The translations under genes and the position numbers were made by a program. Of a stretch of 64,000 nucleotides of DNA, positions 28,037 through 37,078 are shown piece by piece; the stretch's first letter is position 1; every line of letters begins with the position of its first letter. A model generated the notes under the pieces. It was given only the letters and a program-made list of their open reading frames with translations. It ran no database searches and was not told the origin of the DNA. The stretch is from Luteibacter rhizovicinus DSM 16549. Lineage in GTDB: Bacteria > Pseudomonadota > Gammaproteobacteria > Xanthomonadales > Rhodanobacteraceae. The stretch is from positions 868,001 to 932,000 of the forward strand of contig NZ_CP017480.1 of the NCBI RefSeq assembly GCF_001887595.1. Direction: 5' to 3'.

Positions 28037-29572
28037 TTATCGATGGTTGGAGGCGGCGGTGGAACGCATGCCCGGCAAAGTCAGCCGGTACACGAGGATG
28101 CGGTTATCGTTGTCGATGGTGGAATCGCAGTTCTGGCCATCCATGACGCAGTGCTTCGCGATGAAGTCGTTGTCGTTGCCGACCAAGAGGAACCAGTCGT
28201 CAGGGCGCTCCGGATCGAGCACGGGAACGAGATCCATGGCCTCCCACTTCTCCGACAACGGGGTCGTGCCCTTTCCGTCGGCGTCGAGACCAAGACCGAA
28301 TCGCGCAAGGTCGGTCGGGTCCAGGAGATTCACCAGCGGCTTCCACGCGGCGGCGTGGATATCGCTACGCAGCCGTCCATCGCTTCCCAGTACCGACGTG
28401 GTCGATGTTTCGTAAACGGTTCCCGCCAGGTTGCTTGCTCGGTCGATATCGACCAGCAACACGCTTTTGTAGACGAAGGGTTTGCCGCCGTCCGCGCCAA
28501 GGCCATTGCCATCACGCGCCAGCATCAGGAAGGTGTGGTTATCGAGGACGCGGATCTCGCTTTGCGCGGCCGTCTTGTTCGGCGCGACGCCATTGCCCAG
28601 ATCGTTATAAGCCGGCAGACGAACCACGTAGTGACCGACAGGTCGTTTCGGCGCGGCGTCGCGACTCACGTCATACACCAGCACACGGGTAAGCACCCGT
28701 CCGGATGCATCGCCGGGCGCGGTGTCCTGGATCAGCGCACTCTGCAACGCCACGAACAGACGCGTGCCGTCCGGCGACAACGCCATGCCTTCGACACCCT
28801 GGTTGTTGCGCCGACCGGTGGCCGGAGGCCTCAGTGAGGTGAAGTCCGGCTTGCCCGCGGCATCCAGCGGACGAACGGCCTTCGGCGGTACGACGGTACC
28901 CGTGAGCCTGCCCTTCGCATCGAAGCGATACACGTTGGCCGCGTATTCGTCGCCTACATAGAAGCCACCGTCACGGGTGAACTGCAACGACTCCGCATCC
29001 AGCGACACCTTGCCCGCACCGATCCCACTCGCCGGCGAAGGCAGCACGATGCCACGCTCCTTGCGCACCCCCTGCGCGGGCTCCGCACCGGTAAACGGCC
29101 TCCCGTCGAAATCACGCAGCTCGCGCCCACCATCCACCACAAGCGACACCATGCCCCCTGTGGGAGCCGCTTCAGCGGCGAAAGAAGATTGCGCCGAGGC
29201 CACGTTCATGCTGAACCGAAAACGGTGCAACCGCCCCCGGTAATCGAAGAACACATTGTGCTCGGGATCGTTGCGTCCGCGATCGGGCAAGGTCCACAGG
29301 ACACCCGTATACGTATCCCCTTCCCGCTTCCAGCTACCCGGCTCGATCATCAGCGACGAAAACGACCCCAGGGTGTCGCCAAGGAAGTCGATCGTCCCCG
29401 CGGGCAAGGAGCCCGCGGCCACCAAGCCGTGATCGACGTACGTCTTGCCGCCGAGATCCACGGAACGCGGCAGCGGAGCGGTGGCGATATCCGCCACGCG
29501 AACATCGACGGTCTGCGCCGAAGCGCCGCCAAGGAGTAGCGTCAAGCCCAGACCGACGATGCGGCGGCCCAT
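28037..29572 (-). CDS. Secreted phytase-like esterase
   Basis: The 511-residue protein has a short signal peptide (MGRRIVGLGLTLLLGGASAQ). The order FLGDTLGSFSSLMIEP, LWTLPDRGRND, DAESLQFTRDGGFYVGDEYAANVYRFDAKG and NNQGVEGMALSPDG is that of the esterase-like activity of phytase family (PF13449), a secreted beta-propeller. Such genes often sit beside TonB-dependent receptors, as here: its ATG overlaps the receptor stop by one base (TGATG). A REP element is translated in frame as FAAEAAPTGG (around residues 131-140). The substrate is not known; phosphomonoesters are a guess from the family name. Confidence 0.8.
   Translation of the reverse strand: MGRRIVGLGLTLLLGGASAQTVDVRVADIATAPLPRSVDLGGKTYVDHGLVAAGSLPAGTIDFLGDTLGSFSSLMIEPGSWKREGDTYTGVLWTLPDRGRNDPEHNVFFDYRGRLHRFRFSMNVASAQSSFAAEAAPTGGMVSLVVDGGRELRDFDGRPFTGAEPAQGVRKERGIVLPSPASGIGAGKVSLDAESLQFTRDGGFYVGDEYAANVYRFDAKGRLTGTVVPPKAVRPLDAAGKPDFTSLRPPATGRRNNQGVEGMALSPDGTRLFVALQSALIQDTAPGDASGRVLTRVLVYDVSRDAAPKRPVGHYVVRLPAYNDLGNGVAPNKTAAQSEIRVLDNHTFLMLARDGNGLGADGGKPFVYKSVLLVDIDRASNLAGTVYETSTTSVLGSDGRLRSDIHAAAWKPLVNLLDPTDLARFGLGLDADGKGTTPLSEKWEAMDLVPVLDPERPDDWFLLVGNDNDFIAKHCVMDGQNCDSTIDNDNRILVYRLTLPGMRSTAASNHR
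29159..29181 (-). repeat. REP element inside a coding sequence
   Basis: A full copy of the 23-base motif, N6 = CTGAAG on the minus strand, lies within the phytase-like gene and is read in frame. It encodes part of FAAEAAPTGG between NVASAQSS and MVSLVVDGG. Its length plus flanks keeps the reading frame open. Confidence 0.85.
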
Positions 29573-31926
29573 CAGAAGCGCACGTCCAGCGTGCCGAAGA
29601 CCTGCAGCGGTGCCGAGGCGTGAAAGACGTACGCCGTACCGGCCGGATCGCTCGGAACGAATGCGCTGGAATCGAAGTTGCTGGCGTAGCGCTTGTCGGT
29701 GAGGTTGGTCACGTTCACCGAAAGACGCACATCCTTCGCGATCGACAGTGCGCCGAAGTCATAACCGCCCGACACGTCCCACGTCGTGAATCCACCGAAG
29801 CCCTGGTCGTTCGTGTACGTGTAATAACGCTTGCCGGTGTACTTGCCGCGCAGCGAGGCGAACCACGGACCCTGCGTCCAGTCGATCTGCGTCGCGAACA
29901 GCTTGGTCGGCGTATCGGTCTGGATCTTGCCGCTGGTGTGCTGCACGACGCCGGCCTGGACGTAATCGCTCGCGTAGGTCGAGCGATTGAACGAGGCGGA
30001 GTTGTACCAGCGCAGGTGACTGGTCGGCTGCCAGACGAAGGTCAGTTCGACACCGTGGCTGTTGACGCCACCGACGTTGTAGAAGCGGTTACCGCAGCTG
30101 GGACCGACCGGCTGGCGCGAGTCGCAGGGGTTGTACTGCAGCAGACGATTGTCGAAACGCACGTTGTACGCCGCCACGGAGGCGGCCACCTGGTCCGTCT
30201 CGATGCGGTAGCCGGCTTCGAGGCTGCGCGATTTCTCGGGCTTGAGGTCACCCTGTGTGTTCCAGATCGACTGCGCGACAGCCTGCGGCCCCAGCTTGAA
30301 CCCACCCTGGAACATGGCGATGTTCTTGGAGAAGCTGGTGAAAACTTCCTGACCTTCGGCGAGCTTGTAGCGCGCACCGAACTGCGGCAGCAACGCCTTG
30401 CTCGCGCTGAGCGAGCCTGTGGCGAACTGGTTGTTCGAATTGGCGGGAATCGGCTTCACCGCGTCGCCAGGCAGTGCCTGCGCACGCGACGTGACGTGCG
30501 GGCTCTTCACCCCTACGTCGATCGTCAGCGTATCGTCGAGGAAGCGCAGCGTGTCCTGAAGGAAGGCTTGGCGCGTATTCCAAACCGTGCGCTGGTCGAA
30601 CACACCGAGATCCGGCGTCGCGTCGATCGGACCGCTGAGATCGCGCGGGCCGGTGACGTAGCTGCTGTACCGCGATGCCGTAGACACATTGTGCTCGTAC
30701 CAGACGCCGCCTTCGATGTGCTGGTTGGCGATATCCCAACCTGCGGAGAGGATCGCGCCCGAGCGATTGATCGTGTACAGCGTGTTCCGGAAGATGATCG
30801 GCAGCTGTTGCGGGGTACCCGGGTACGAATACGTGCCACTGTTCCAGTTATGGCCTTCGCCCGCGTCTTCGTGGTGATAGACCTGCGCGTGGATCGTGAC
30901 CGAGTCGCTCGGGAAGAAATCGCCGGCGAGATAGTAGAGATCGTCGTTGCGCAGGATCTGGCCGGCGGTGAAAGCGCCGTCCGCATCGGTGTCCGCGCCG
31001 CTCTTGTCGCACAACTTCGTATTGAGCGTGCCGGCGTTGCAATACGCCTTGCCGATCGCTTTCTGCCAGTTAGGCGCGGAGCCACCCCAGTCCCATCCGA
31101 GGCCGCGCGCCAGTTCACTCTTCGACAGGTAGAAGTAGTCCGCCTGTGACGTGCGTGAGGTGTCCGCAAAACCGGTGAAGCGCGCCCAGTCGAGATCCCA
31201 CACGGCCTTGCCGTTGAACTGCTTCGTGGTCGAGCCGTTGTAAGCCGTCTGATCGTTCCACAGATCGGACGTGGTCTTGGCGCCGGACAGGTACATCGAA
31301 AAGCCGTTGTACTCGCCCGTATCGAAGCGCGCGTACGTGCGGCGGTTGGCATCGCTACCGAGCGTCTGCGAGACGCGACCACCCATCGTCTTCGACGGGT
31401 CGTTCGAGGTGTAGGCGATGGTGCCACCGAGGTTGCTGGTGGACGGGGTACCCAGGTTGCCGATGCCTTCGGAAAGCTCCGCACCGGCGAAGTTTTCGGA
31501 GATCAGCGCGCGGTTGATCGAAAGACCGTTGTAGTTGTTGTATGCGCTGTCGCCCAGTGGCATGCCGTCGAGCGTGTAGCCCAGACGCGTGCCGCTGAAG
31601 CCGCGCAGGCTGAGCGTCATCGATTGTTCGTTGGTGCCCAGTGCATCGACCGACTGCGCGTTGACACCCGGCAGCGTGTTGAGAACCTTCTGAAGACTCG
31701 TTCCTGGCGGCAAGGCCTTCTGGTCCGACGGACGCAGGCGCTGAACCTGACGCGTTTCACCGGTACCGATCACGGAAACCGCGTCGAGATCCTGCACCTT
31801 GTCGTGCTTGGTGGTGCCGGAGGACAGGTCGGGCGGGACGATCGGACTGGTAGCGATGTCATTCGCGTAGGCGACGGAAGAAAGGGCCATGCCGAGGGCG
31901 ATGGCCAGAACGGTCTGCTTGAACAA
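29572..31926 (-). CDS. TonB-dependent receptor
   Basis: The 784-residue outer-membrane receptor has a signal peptide (about 1-21), a plug domain (about 60-180; DLDAVSVIGTGETR then GVNAQSVDALGTNEQSMTLSLRGFSGTRLGYTLDGMP) and a beta-barrel ending in aromatic-tailed LQVFGTLDVRF, the usual Phe terminus for barrel assembly. The plug carries the RGFSGTRL loop. It imports an unknown ligand using TonB. It heads a tight operon with the phytase-like and CYTH-like genes and lies 150 bases downstream of a two-component system on the same strand. The barrel best resembles iron or organic-ligand receptors, not a B12 type. Confidence 0.9.
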   Translation of the reverse strand: MFKQTVLAIALGMALSSVAYANDIATSPIVPPDLSSGTTKHDKVQDLDAVSVIGTGETRQVQRLRPSDQKALPPGTSLQKVLNTLPGVNAQSVDALGTNEQSMTLSLRGFSGTRLGYTLDGMPLGDSAYNNYNGLSINRALISENFAGAELSEGIGNLGTPSTSNLGGTIAYTSNDPSKTMGGRVSQTLGSDANRRTYARFDTGEYNGFSMYLSGAKTTSDLWNDQTAYNGSTTKQFNGKAVWDLDWARFTGFADTSRTSQADYFYLSKSELARGLGWDWGGSAPNWQKAIGKAYCNAGTLNTKLCDKSGADTDADGAFTAGQILRNDDLYYLAGDFFPSDSVTIHAQVYHHEDAGEGHNWNSGTYSYPGTPQQLPIIFRNTLYTINRSGAILSAGWDIANQHIEGGVWYEHNVSTASRYSSYVTGPRDLSGPIDATPDLGVFDQRTVWNTRQAFLQDTLRFLDDTLTIDVGVKSPHVTSRAQALPGDAVKPIPANSNNQFATGSLSASKALLPQFGARYKLAEGQEVFTSFSKNIAMFQGGFKLGPQAVAQSIWNTQGDLKPEKSRSLEAGYRIETDQVAASVAAYNVRFDNRLLQYNPCDSRQPVGPSCGNRFYNVGGVNSHGVELTFVWQPTSHLRWYNSASFNRSTYASDYVQAGVVQHTSGKIQTDTPTKLFATQIDWTQGPWFASLRGKYTGKRYYTYTNDQGFGGFTTWDVSGGYDFGALSIAKDVRLSVNVTNLTDKRYASNFDSSAFVPSDPAGTAYVFHASAPLQVFGTLDVRF

Positions 31927-32027
31927 GGGGCTGCATCCTTACACTCGCGGACGCGTCGCGACACACCTCCCCTGAGGCTGTCCATCACGCGCCGTGGAAG
32001 CCTCGGATAGTCGTGCAGGAAAATGGC

Positions 32028-32052
32028 AGCTTAGTGACAGCTTATGTGACAG
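32028..32052. promoter_or_regulatory. Tandem repeat resembling a response-regulator or Pho-type site
   Basis: Two near-identical units, AGCTTAGTGAC (32028-32038) and AGCTTATGTGAC (32039-32050), are followed by AG. On the minus strand, which is the sense for the receptor gene, this reads CTGTCAC-ATAAG-CTGTCAC. That is two exact CTGTCAC half-sites, like a PhoB box (CTGTCAT-N4-CTGTCAC) but with a 12- rather than 11-base period. It is about 100 bases upstream of the receptor ATG. Binding is inferred. Confidence 0.5.
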
Positions 32053-32076
32053 GACGGCTGGATGGCCGTCCTTCGA

Positions 32077-33360
32077 TCAACGGAAGTCGATCGTGGAAAT
32101 CGCGCCAGCCATGTCGGCACGCGGCCGCAGGGAGACATCCCAGTCGTAGAGTTCGCACAGGCGACGCACGATCGCAAGGCCGAGTCCGGCACCACCGCCG
32201 GTAGCGCTCTCGCCGCGAATGCCGCGCTGGAACAGCTTCTCGGCATCCTCCGGCTTGATACCCGGACCTGTATCGATCACGTCCACGCGGCCGTCGAGCA
32301 CGCGCACGGTGACCTTGCCTTCCATCGTGTACTTGATCGCGTTGCCGATGAGGTTGGTAAGGGCAACCGAAAGCACCGATGCAGGTGCATTGACCGTTAC
32401 CGTGCCATCGGAGATCAGTTCGATCTCGATCGGCTTGCCACCCATCTGCGGGCGCTGGCTTTCGATCACGTCCGAAGCGACCTTGGCCACGTCGGTGGTT
32501 TCGCCACGCGTGGGGCCGCGACGCTCCGCGCGGGACAACAACAGCAGGGCTTCGATCAGCTCGGTCGCCTGGCGCGAGGCGCGCTCGATGCGCTTGAGTC
32601 GCTCGCGCACCTTGTCGGTCAGGTCGGGCGAACCCTGCAGCAGTTCCGTCGTGCTGGCGATCACCGCCAGCGGCGTGCGCAGTTCGTGACTCACGTCGGA
32701 ATTGAATTCACGATCGCGCTCGACCACCGAGGTCAGTCGCATCGCGTATTCGTCCAGCGCCACAGCGAGTTCGCCGACTTCATCGTCGGCAAAGTGGGGA
32801 GCGAGTGCCTCGGCTTTGCCGACGCGGCGGAAGTCGCGCAGGCGGCGTGCGAGGTCGGTCACGGGACGCAGCACGCGCGAGGACAGCCAGACGCCGAGCA
32901 CGAGCGAGAACAGCCCGAACAGGAACACGGCCGCGATGACGCTGGTGATCAGCTGGCGTTTGCCCAGTTCGTCGCGCGAGACGTCGAACTGGAGGAAGTT
33001 GATGATGCCGCCCTTCCGTCGCACCGCCACCTTGTAATGGTGGGCACGGCCATCCTTGCCCGTCTCGTAGATATCGTGCACGCCGGTGTCGAGCGGCTGC
33101 CACGTGAGCGGCGCCTTGTAGATCGTCCGGTCGCTGAAGGTCGCGCCCTTCACAATCTCGATGGGCGGCGCCTGATTGGGATTGGCGAGCACCTTCTCGT
33201 TGATCGAATCGACCTCGTCCTGCATGGCCGAATTGATCAGCTGCTCTTCGACGCGTTCACGGATGTTGATCGCCGCGTATGCGAAAAGAGCGCTCAGGCT
33301 GAAGCCGAACAGCGTAAAGGTGACTATCAGGCGAAAACGAAGCTTACGTCTGGACCGCAT
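32077..33360 (-). CDS. Sensor histidine kinase
   Basis: The 427-residue kinase has a transmembrane helix near residues 10-30, a periplasmic sensor of about 130 residues, a second helix (QLITSVIAAVFLFGLFSLVLGVWL) and a HAMP segment. The phosphorylation site is His in DVSHELRTPLAV, and the ATPase domain has VIDTGPGIKPED and GGAGLGLAIVRRL. It overlaps the response-regulator gene by 17 bases, so the two are co-translated. It lies immediately upstream of the TonB receptor locus; its signal is unknown. The family resembles the QseC/PhoQ type. Confidence 0.92.
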   Translation of the reverse strand: MRSRRKLRFRLIVTFTLFGFSLSALFAYAAINIRERVEEQLINSAMQDEVDSINEKVLANPNQAPPIEIVKGATFSDRTIYKAPLTWQPLDTGVHDIYETGKDGRAHHYKVAVRRKGGIINFLQFDVSRDELGKRQLITSVIAAVFLFGLFSLVLGVWLSSRVLRPVTDLARRLRDFRRVGKAEALAPHFADDEVGELAVALDEYAMRLTSVVERDREFNSDVSHELRTPLAVIASTTELLQGSPDLTDKVRERLKRIERASRQATELIEALLLLSRAERRGPTRGETTDVAKVASDVIESQRPQMGGKPIEIELISDGTVTVNAPASVLSVALTNLIGNAIKYTMEGKVTVRVLDGRVDVIDTGPGIKPEDAEKLFQRGIRGESATGGGAGLGLAIVRRLCELYDWDVSLRPRADMAGAISTIDFR

Positions 33361-34030
33361 CCGGATCGACCATGCGATATCCGATGCCGTGACGCGTGTG
33401 AATCAGCAGCTTCTCGAAAGGTTTGTCGATGGCCGCACGCAGCCCGTGGATGTGTACGCGCAAGGAGTCCGAATCCGGCAGCTCCTCGCCCCACACGCGC
33501 TGTTCGAGATCCTGCCGCGTCACCACGGACGGGCTGGCCTCCATCAGCGCCTGCAACAGCTTCAGGCCGATCGGGTTGAGCTGGATGGACTTGCCCTCGC
33601 GGCTCACGGTGAGCGTATCGAGGTTGTAGGTCAGCCCGCCCACCTTGAGCACACGGCTCTGCGGACCCTTGCCGCGACGCGCCAGCACTTCCAGCCGCGC
33701 CGCCAGTTCCTGCAAGGCGAAAGGTTTGGTCATGTAGTCGTCGGCGCCGGACTCGAAGCCGGTGAGCTTGTGTTCCAGCGAGTCGCGCGCCGTGAGCATC
33801 AGCACCGGCGTCTGCTTGTGCGCCTCGTGGCGGAGTTTCTTCGCGACATCCAGCCCGTCCATACCCGGTAGGGTCAGGTCGAGCACGATGACGTCGAAAT
33901 CGTGTACGACAGCCAGGTGTAGCCCGGTAACGCCGTCGCCGGCGAAATCGACCACATGGCCGCGATCCTCGAGGTAATCCCCGATGTTCGTCGCGATGTC
34001 GGTGTTGTCTTCGATGACCAGAACGCGCAT
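33344..34030 (-). CDS. OmpR-family response regulator
   Basis: The 228-residue regulator (ATG at 34030; an upstream in-frame ATG at 34042 adds 4 residues) has a receiver domain with the acidic pair in VIEDN, the phospho-acceptor Asp in VIVLDLTLPGMDG and Lys in DYMTKPF. The C-terminal winged helix has RQDLEQRVWGEELPDSDSL and the end HTRHGIGYRM. It pairs with the overlapping kinase. Its position suggests that it controls the nearby TonB receptor operon, which has a tandem repeat in its promoter. Confidence 0.92.
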   Translation of the reverse strand: MRVLVIEDNTDIATNIGDYLEDRGHVVDFAGDGVTGLHLAVVHDFDVIVLDLTLPGMDGLDVAKKLRHEAHKQTPVLMLTARDSLEHKLTGFESGADDYMTKPFALQELAARLEVLARRGKGPQSRVLKVGGLTYNLDTLTVSREGKSIQLNPIGLKLLQALMEASPSVVTRQDLEQRVWGEELPDSDSLRVHIHGLRAAIDKPFEKLLIHTRHGIGYRMVDPDAVQT

Positions 34031-34116
34031 TCGGCACTCCATTGTGCGGTCGCGGGTGAGTCTTATCAGTATTGCGACCGGAAGCTTAACGCCGAATCCG
34101 TGAAGCGGACAGCAGT

Positions 34117-34150
34117 AAAAGAGAGGCCCGGACGGAAAACCGCCCGGGCC
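34117..34150 (-). terminator. Rho-independent terminator of the rimB-rimK unit
   Basis: On the minus strand, GGCCCGGGCGG and CCGTCCGGGCC form an 11-bp stem with one mismatch around a TTTT loop, followed by TCTCTTTT. It lies 74 bases after the rimK stop. Confidence 0.8.
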
Positions 34151-34223
34151 GAAAGAACTACTGCCCCGATACCGTCACCCCGCGTCGCGGAATCACAGTG
34201 CCACCTTTATAGGCGAGGCCCGT

Positions 34224-35159
34224 TTAAATCGCTGTTAATCCCTTCGGGGCCCTTGGGCGGCGAGCCTTGGCGAGCACGGGTCGCGCGGCAAGCCGGCTTT
34301 CGCAGTGGGCGATGATGGCGTCGGCGACGTCCACACCGGTGCTGCCTTCGATCCCCTCCAGGCCCGGCGAGGCATTCACTTCCAGTAACAGGGGGCCTCG
34401 GGACGACCGCAGGAGGTCCACGCCGGCCACTTCCAGGCCCAGGGCCGAGGCGGCCTGGATGGCCACCCGGCGCTCGTCGTCGGAGAGCTCGACCGAAGCG
34501 GCCGAACCGCCCCGGTGCAGGTTGGCGCGGAACTCGCCCGGCGCCGAGGAGCGCTGCATGGCCGCCACGACCTGGTCGCCGACCACGAAACAGCGCAGGT
34601 CGCTGCCGTTGGCCTCGCGGATGAACTCCTGGACGAGGAAGTTGGCGTAGAGGCCGCGGAAGGCCTCGATCACGCTCTGCGAGGCCGAGCGCTTCTCGGC
34701 AAGTACCACGCCGGCACCCTGGGTGCCCTCATTCAACTTGATGATGTGCGGCGGGTCGCCCAGCATCGCGAGCAGGTCGGAGGTGTCGTCGGGGTTGTCG
34801 CCGAAGGCAGTGAGTGGCATGTCCACGCCCTTCACGGCCAGCATCTGCAGGCTGCGCAGCTTGTCCCTGGCGCGCAGGACGGCATCGGACGGGTTGGGCG
34901 TGAACACCCCCATCAACTCCAGCTGGCGAAGCACGGCCGTGCCGTAGAAGGTGCTGGAGGCACCGATGCGCGGAATCACGCAGTCGATGGGCCCGAGCGG
35001 CTTGCCCTTGAAGTGGATCGCAAACATTTGCGGCGCGATGCTCATGTAGCAGCGCAGCGGATCGATCACACGCACGGTGTGCTTGCGCTTGCGCGCCGCC
35101 TCCACCAGTCGCTGCGTGGAATACAGCCGCGCGTTACGCGACAGGATGGCGATCTTCAT
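34224..35159 (-). CDS. rimK: RimK-type ATP-grasp ligase
   Basis: The 311-residue protein has the RimK pattern: [18 protein letters not shown] at the start, [10 protein letters not shown], an ATP-grasp core with [37 protein letters not shown], and [16 protein letters not shown] with metal ligands. RimK adds glutamate residues to the C-terminus of ribosomal protein S6 and affects translation and virulence regulation in pseudomonads. The ATG overlaps the rimB stop by four bases (ATGA). Confidence 0.92.
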   Translation of the reverse strand: MKIAILSRNARLYSTQRLVEAARKRKHTVRVIDPLRCYMSIAPQMFAIHFKGKPLGPIDCVIPRIGASSTFYGTAVLRQLELMGVFTPNPSDAVLRARDKLRSLQMLAVKGVDMPLTAFGDNPDDTSDLLAMLGDPPHIIKLNEGTQGAGVVLAEKRSASQSVIEAFRGLYANFLVQEFIREANGSDLRCFVVGDQVVAAMQRSSAPGEFRANLHRGGSAASVELSDDERRVAIQAASALGLEVAGVDLLRSSRGPLLLEVNASPGLEGIEGSTGVDVADAIIAHCESRLAARPVLAKARRPRAPKGLTAI

Positions 35160-35605
35160 GTGGGTTCCCGGACGGCGCGGCGCGCTGTCTGTGAATAGGA
35201 AAGCGAGGGATCGACCTGGAAGCGCCCGATCAGCGCCGTCCGGCCGAGCAAAAGGGGAAAGAGCATGTGCCGCCGGTCGGTCAGGTTCACTTCGGCGAGG
35301 AACGACTGCCCGGCCAGCTCGATCTCGGTCTGGATGAACCAGCGCGTGGTCGCGTGGCCACCAGAGTCTGTCACGGTACGCTGGCCGATGGCCCTGGCCT
35401 CGCATGGCGCCGATATGCCGCCCCGGCGGGTCGTACGCACCTGGAAGCGCAGCCAGGTGCCATCCGCGCGCTCGTCAGCCTCGAGCCATTCGACGTGCAG
35501 CGACGACGAGCGCGCGCCCGTATCGAGCTTGGCCTTGAGGACAGGGATGCCGAGCGACGGAAGTGCAAGCCGTTCGCGCCAGCCTAGGGTGATGACATCA
35601 GTCAT
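35156..35605 (-). CDS. rimB: RimB-type retropepsin-like aspartic protease
   Basis: The 149-residue protein matches the PF05618 family of small retropepsin-like proteases. [13 protein letters not shown] carries the catalytic [16 protein letters not shown] and [15 protein letters not shown] follow the family order, and there is no signal peptide. In Pseudomonas, RimB is the partner of RimK, thought to trim the poly-glutamate tail or modulate RimK. The start is the ATG at 35605; a longer frame to 35692 lacks family-like sequence. The two genes overlap by ATGA, indicating translational coupling. Confidence 0.85.
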   Translation of the reverse strand: MTDVITLGWRERLALPSLGIPVLKAKLDTGARSSSLHVEWLEADERADGTWLRFQVRTTRRGGISAPCEARAIGQRTVTDSGGHATTRWFIQTEIELAGQSFLAEVNLTDRRHMLFPLLLGRTALIGRFQVDPSLSYSQTARRAVREPT

Positions 35606-35769
35606 GGGTCTGGTGCGAAGGTAGGGGGACGGCTGTGGACCGGGGGAACGGTCCGGATGCAAAAGCATGCCGAAGCTGGTGCCGGGTTTCAACCGGCACG
35701 ATGGCAGGGGTCCCTGGGCCTGTCACGCCCATGAAATCGACGTGAACAGACCAGGGCCTCCGGACTCCC

Positions 35770-37071
35770 TCAGCGGCGAAGGGAACCCCGCCCGCTCACC
35801 ATCATGTAGATCGACGCCCCAACGCCAACCAGCGACACCAGGGCGACGTAGTGCGCCGGCCCCAGGCCGCCAGCCGTCGTCGCGAGATAGCCGACCAGGA
35901 CAGGCGTGGCTGCGCCCGCGATGGCATAGGCGACGTTATAGGACACGGAGATCCCGGAGAAGCGAATCGCCGGTGGAAACGAGGCCACCAGCACCGCCGG
36001 GACGATGCCCGCCACCCCGGCAAAGACACCCGCGAGCGCATAGAGCGGAAACAGGTGGACACCGCCGGACTGAAGATCGATGTACAGCGCATAGGTGCTG
36101 AGCGTCAGGCCGACCGAGGACAGCAGCATGGCGCGGGCAGTACCCATCCAGTCGACCAGGAGACCGCCTCCGATGCAGCCCAGGCACAGGGTGAATGCCG
36201 CGATGCTCCCACCGGTAAAGGCGCGCGCCGGCTCGACATGAAACCTCGTCTGCATGACCGTCGGCGTCGTCAGGATGACCACGACGATCGCGGCGGTAAG
36301 CACCCAGGTCACCGCCATCGATAGCAGGACACCCGGAAGATGGTCGCGAACGACGACCAGCGCGGGCAGCTCCTCGGCGAGTTCCTTGCGCTCACGCATG
36401 CGCGCAAACACGGGCGTCTCGCTCAACCAGCGACGCAAGTAAACCGCGATGAAACCGAACGCTCCACCGAGGATGAAGGCAATGCGCCAGCCGTGATCGA
36501 GCATGTCGGCTTCGGACAGGCTGGCGTTGAGCCATGCCGCCAGCAGCGAACCCATGAGGATGCCTGCGGTGAGACCGGCGGAAAGGCTGGCCACGGCAAG
36601 CCCCACGCGCCGCTGCGGCACGTGCTCGGCCACGAACACCCAGGCACCCGGCACTTCACCGCCGATGGCCAGTCCCTGCACCACGCGAAGCAGCGTGAGC
36701 AGGATGGGGGCGAAAACACCCAGCGTCGCGTAAGTCGGCAGGACGCCGATGAGAAGCGTCGGCACCGCCATCAGGAACACGCTGAAGGTGAACATCCGTT
36801 TGCGGCCGATGCGATCGCCGAAGTGCGCCATGACGATGCCGCCGAGCGGCCGGGCGAGGTAAGCCACCGCGAAGATGCCGAACGTCTGCAGCGTCGCCAG
36901 CCAGACTGCCGTGCCGGGCGGAAAGAACAGGTGCCCGATCGTCTTCGCGAAGTAGACGAAGATCACGAAATCGTAGAACTCCAGCGCACCGCCAAGGGCC
37001 GACAGGAGCAGGGTTTTCACATCGCCACGGTCGAGCGTGCGGCGGTCCGCACTATCCAGGGTCGCACTCAT
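35770..37071 (-). CDS. MFS transporter, metabolite:proton symporter type
   Basis: The 433-residue inner-membrane protein has twelve predicted hydrophobic segments. The start LLSALGGALEFYDFVIF and the loop 2-3 motif FGDRIGRKRMF, then LLRVVQGLAIGGEVPGAWVF, match the MHS branch (ProP/ShiA/citrate type). A substrate cannot be assigned. It ends 164 bases before rimB and starts 8 bases from the HAD phosphatase stop on the same strand, so the two are probably co-transcribed. Confidence 0.88.
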   Translation of the reverse strand: MSATLDSADRRTLDRGDVKTLLLSALGGALEFYDFVIFVYFAKTIGHLFFPPGTAVWLATLQTFGIFAVAYLARPLGGIVMAHFGDRIGRKRMFTFSVFLMAVPTLLIGVLPTYATLGVFAPILLTLLRVVQGLAIGGEVPGAWVFVAEHVPQRRVGLAVASLSAGLTAGILMGSLLAAWLNASLSEADMLDHGWRIAFILGGAFGFIAVYLRRWLSETPVFARMRERKELAEELPALVVVRDHLPGVLLSMAVTWVLTAAIVVVILTTPTVMQTRFHVEPARAFTGGSIAAFTLCLGCIGGGLLVDWMGTARAMLLSSVGLTLSTYALYIDLQSGGVHLFPLYALAGVFAGVAGIVPAVLVASFPPAIRFSGISVSYNVAYAIAGAATPVLVGYLATTAGGLGPAHYVALVSLVGVGASIYMMVSGRGSLRR

Positions 37072-37078
37072 GGTCGTA

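Noticed and set aside
35606..35769. Imperfect inverted repeat between the MFS gene and rimB (CCCTGG / CCAGGG arms)
   Set aside because: The arms have several mismatches and a long loop, and no T-run follows on the minus strand, so a terminator is not supported.
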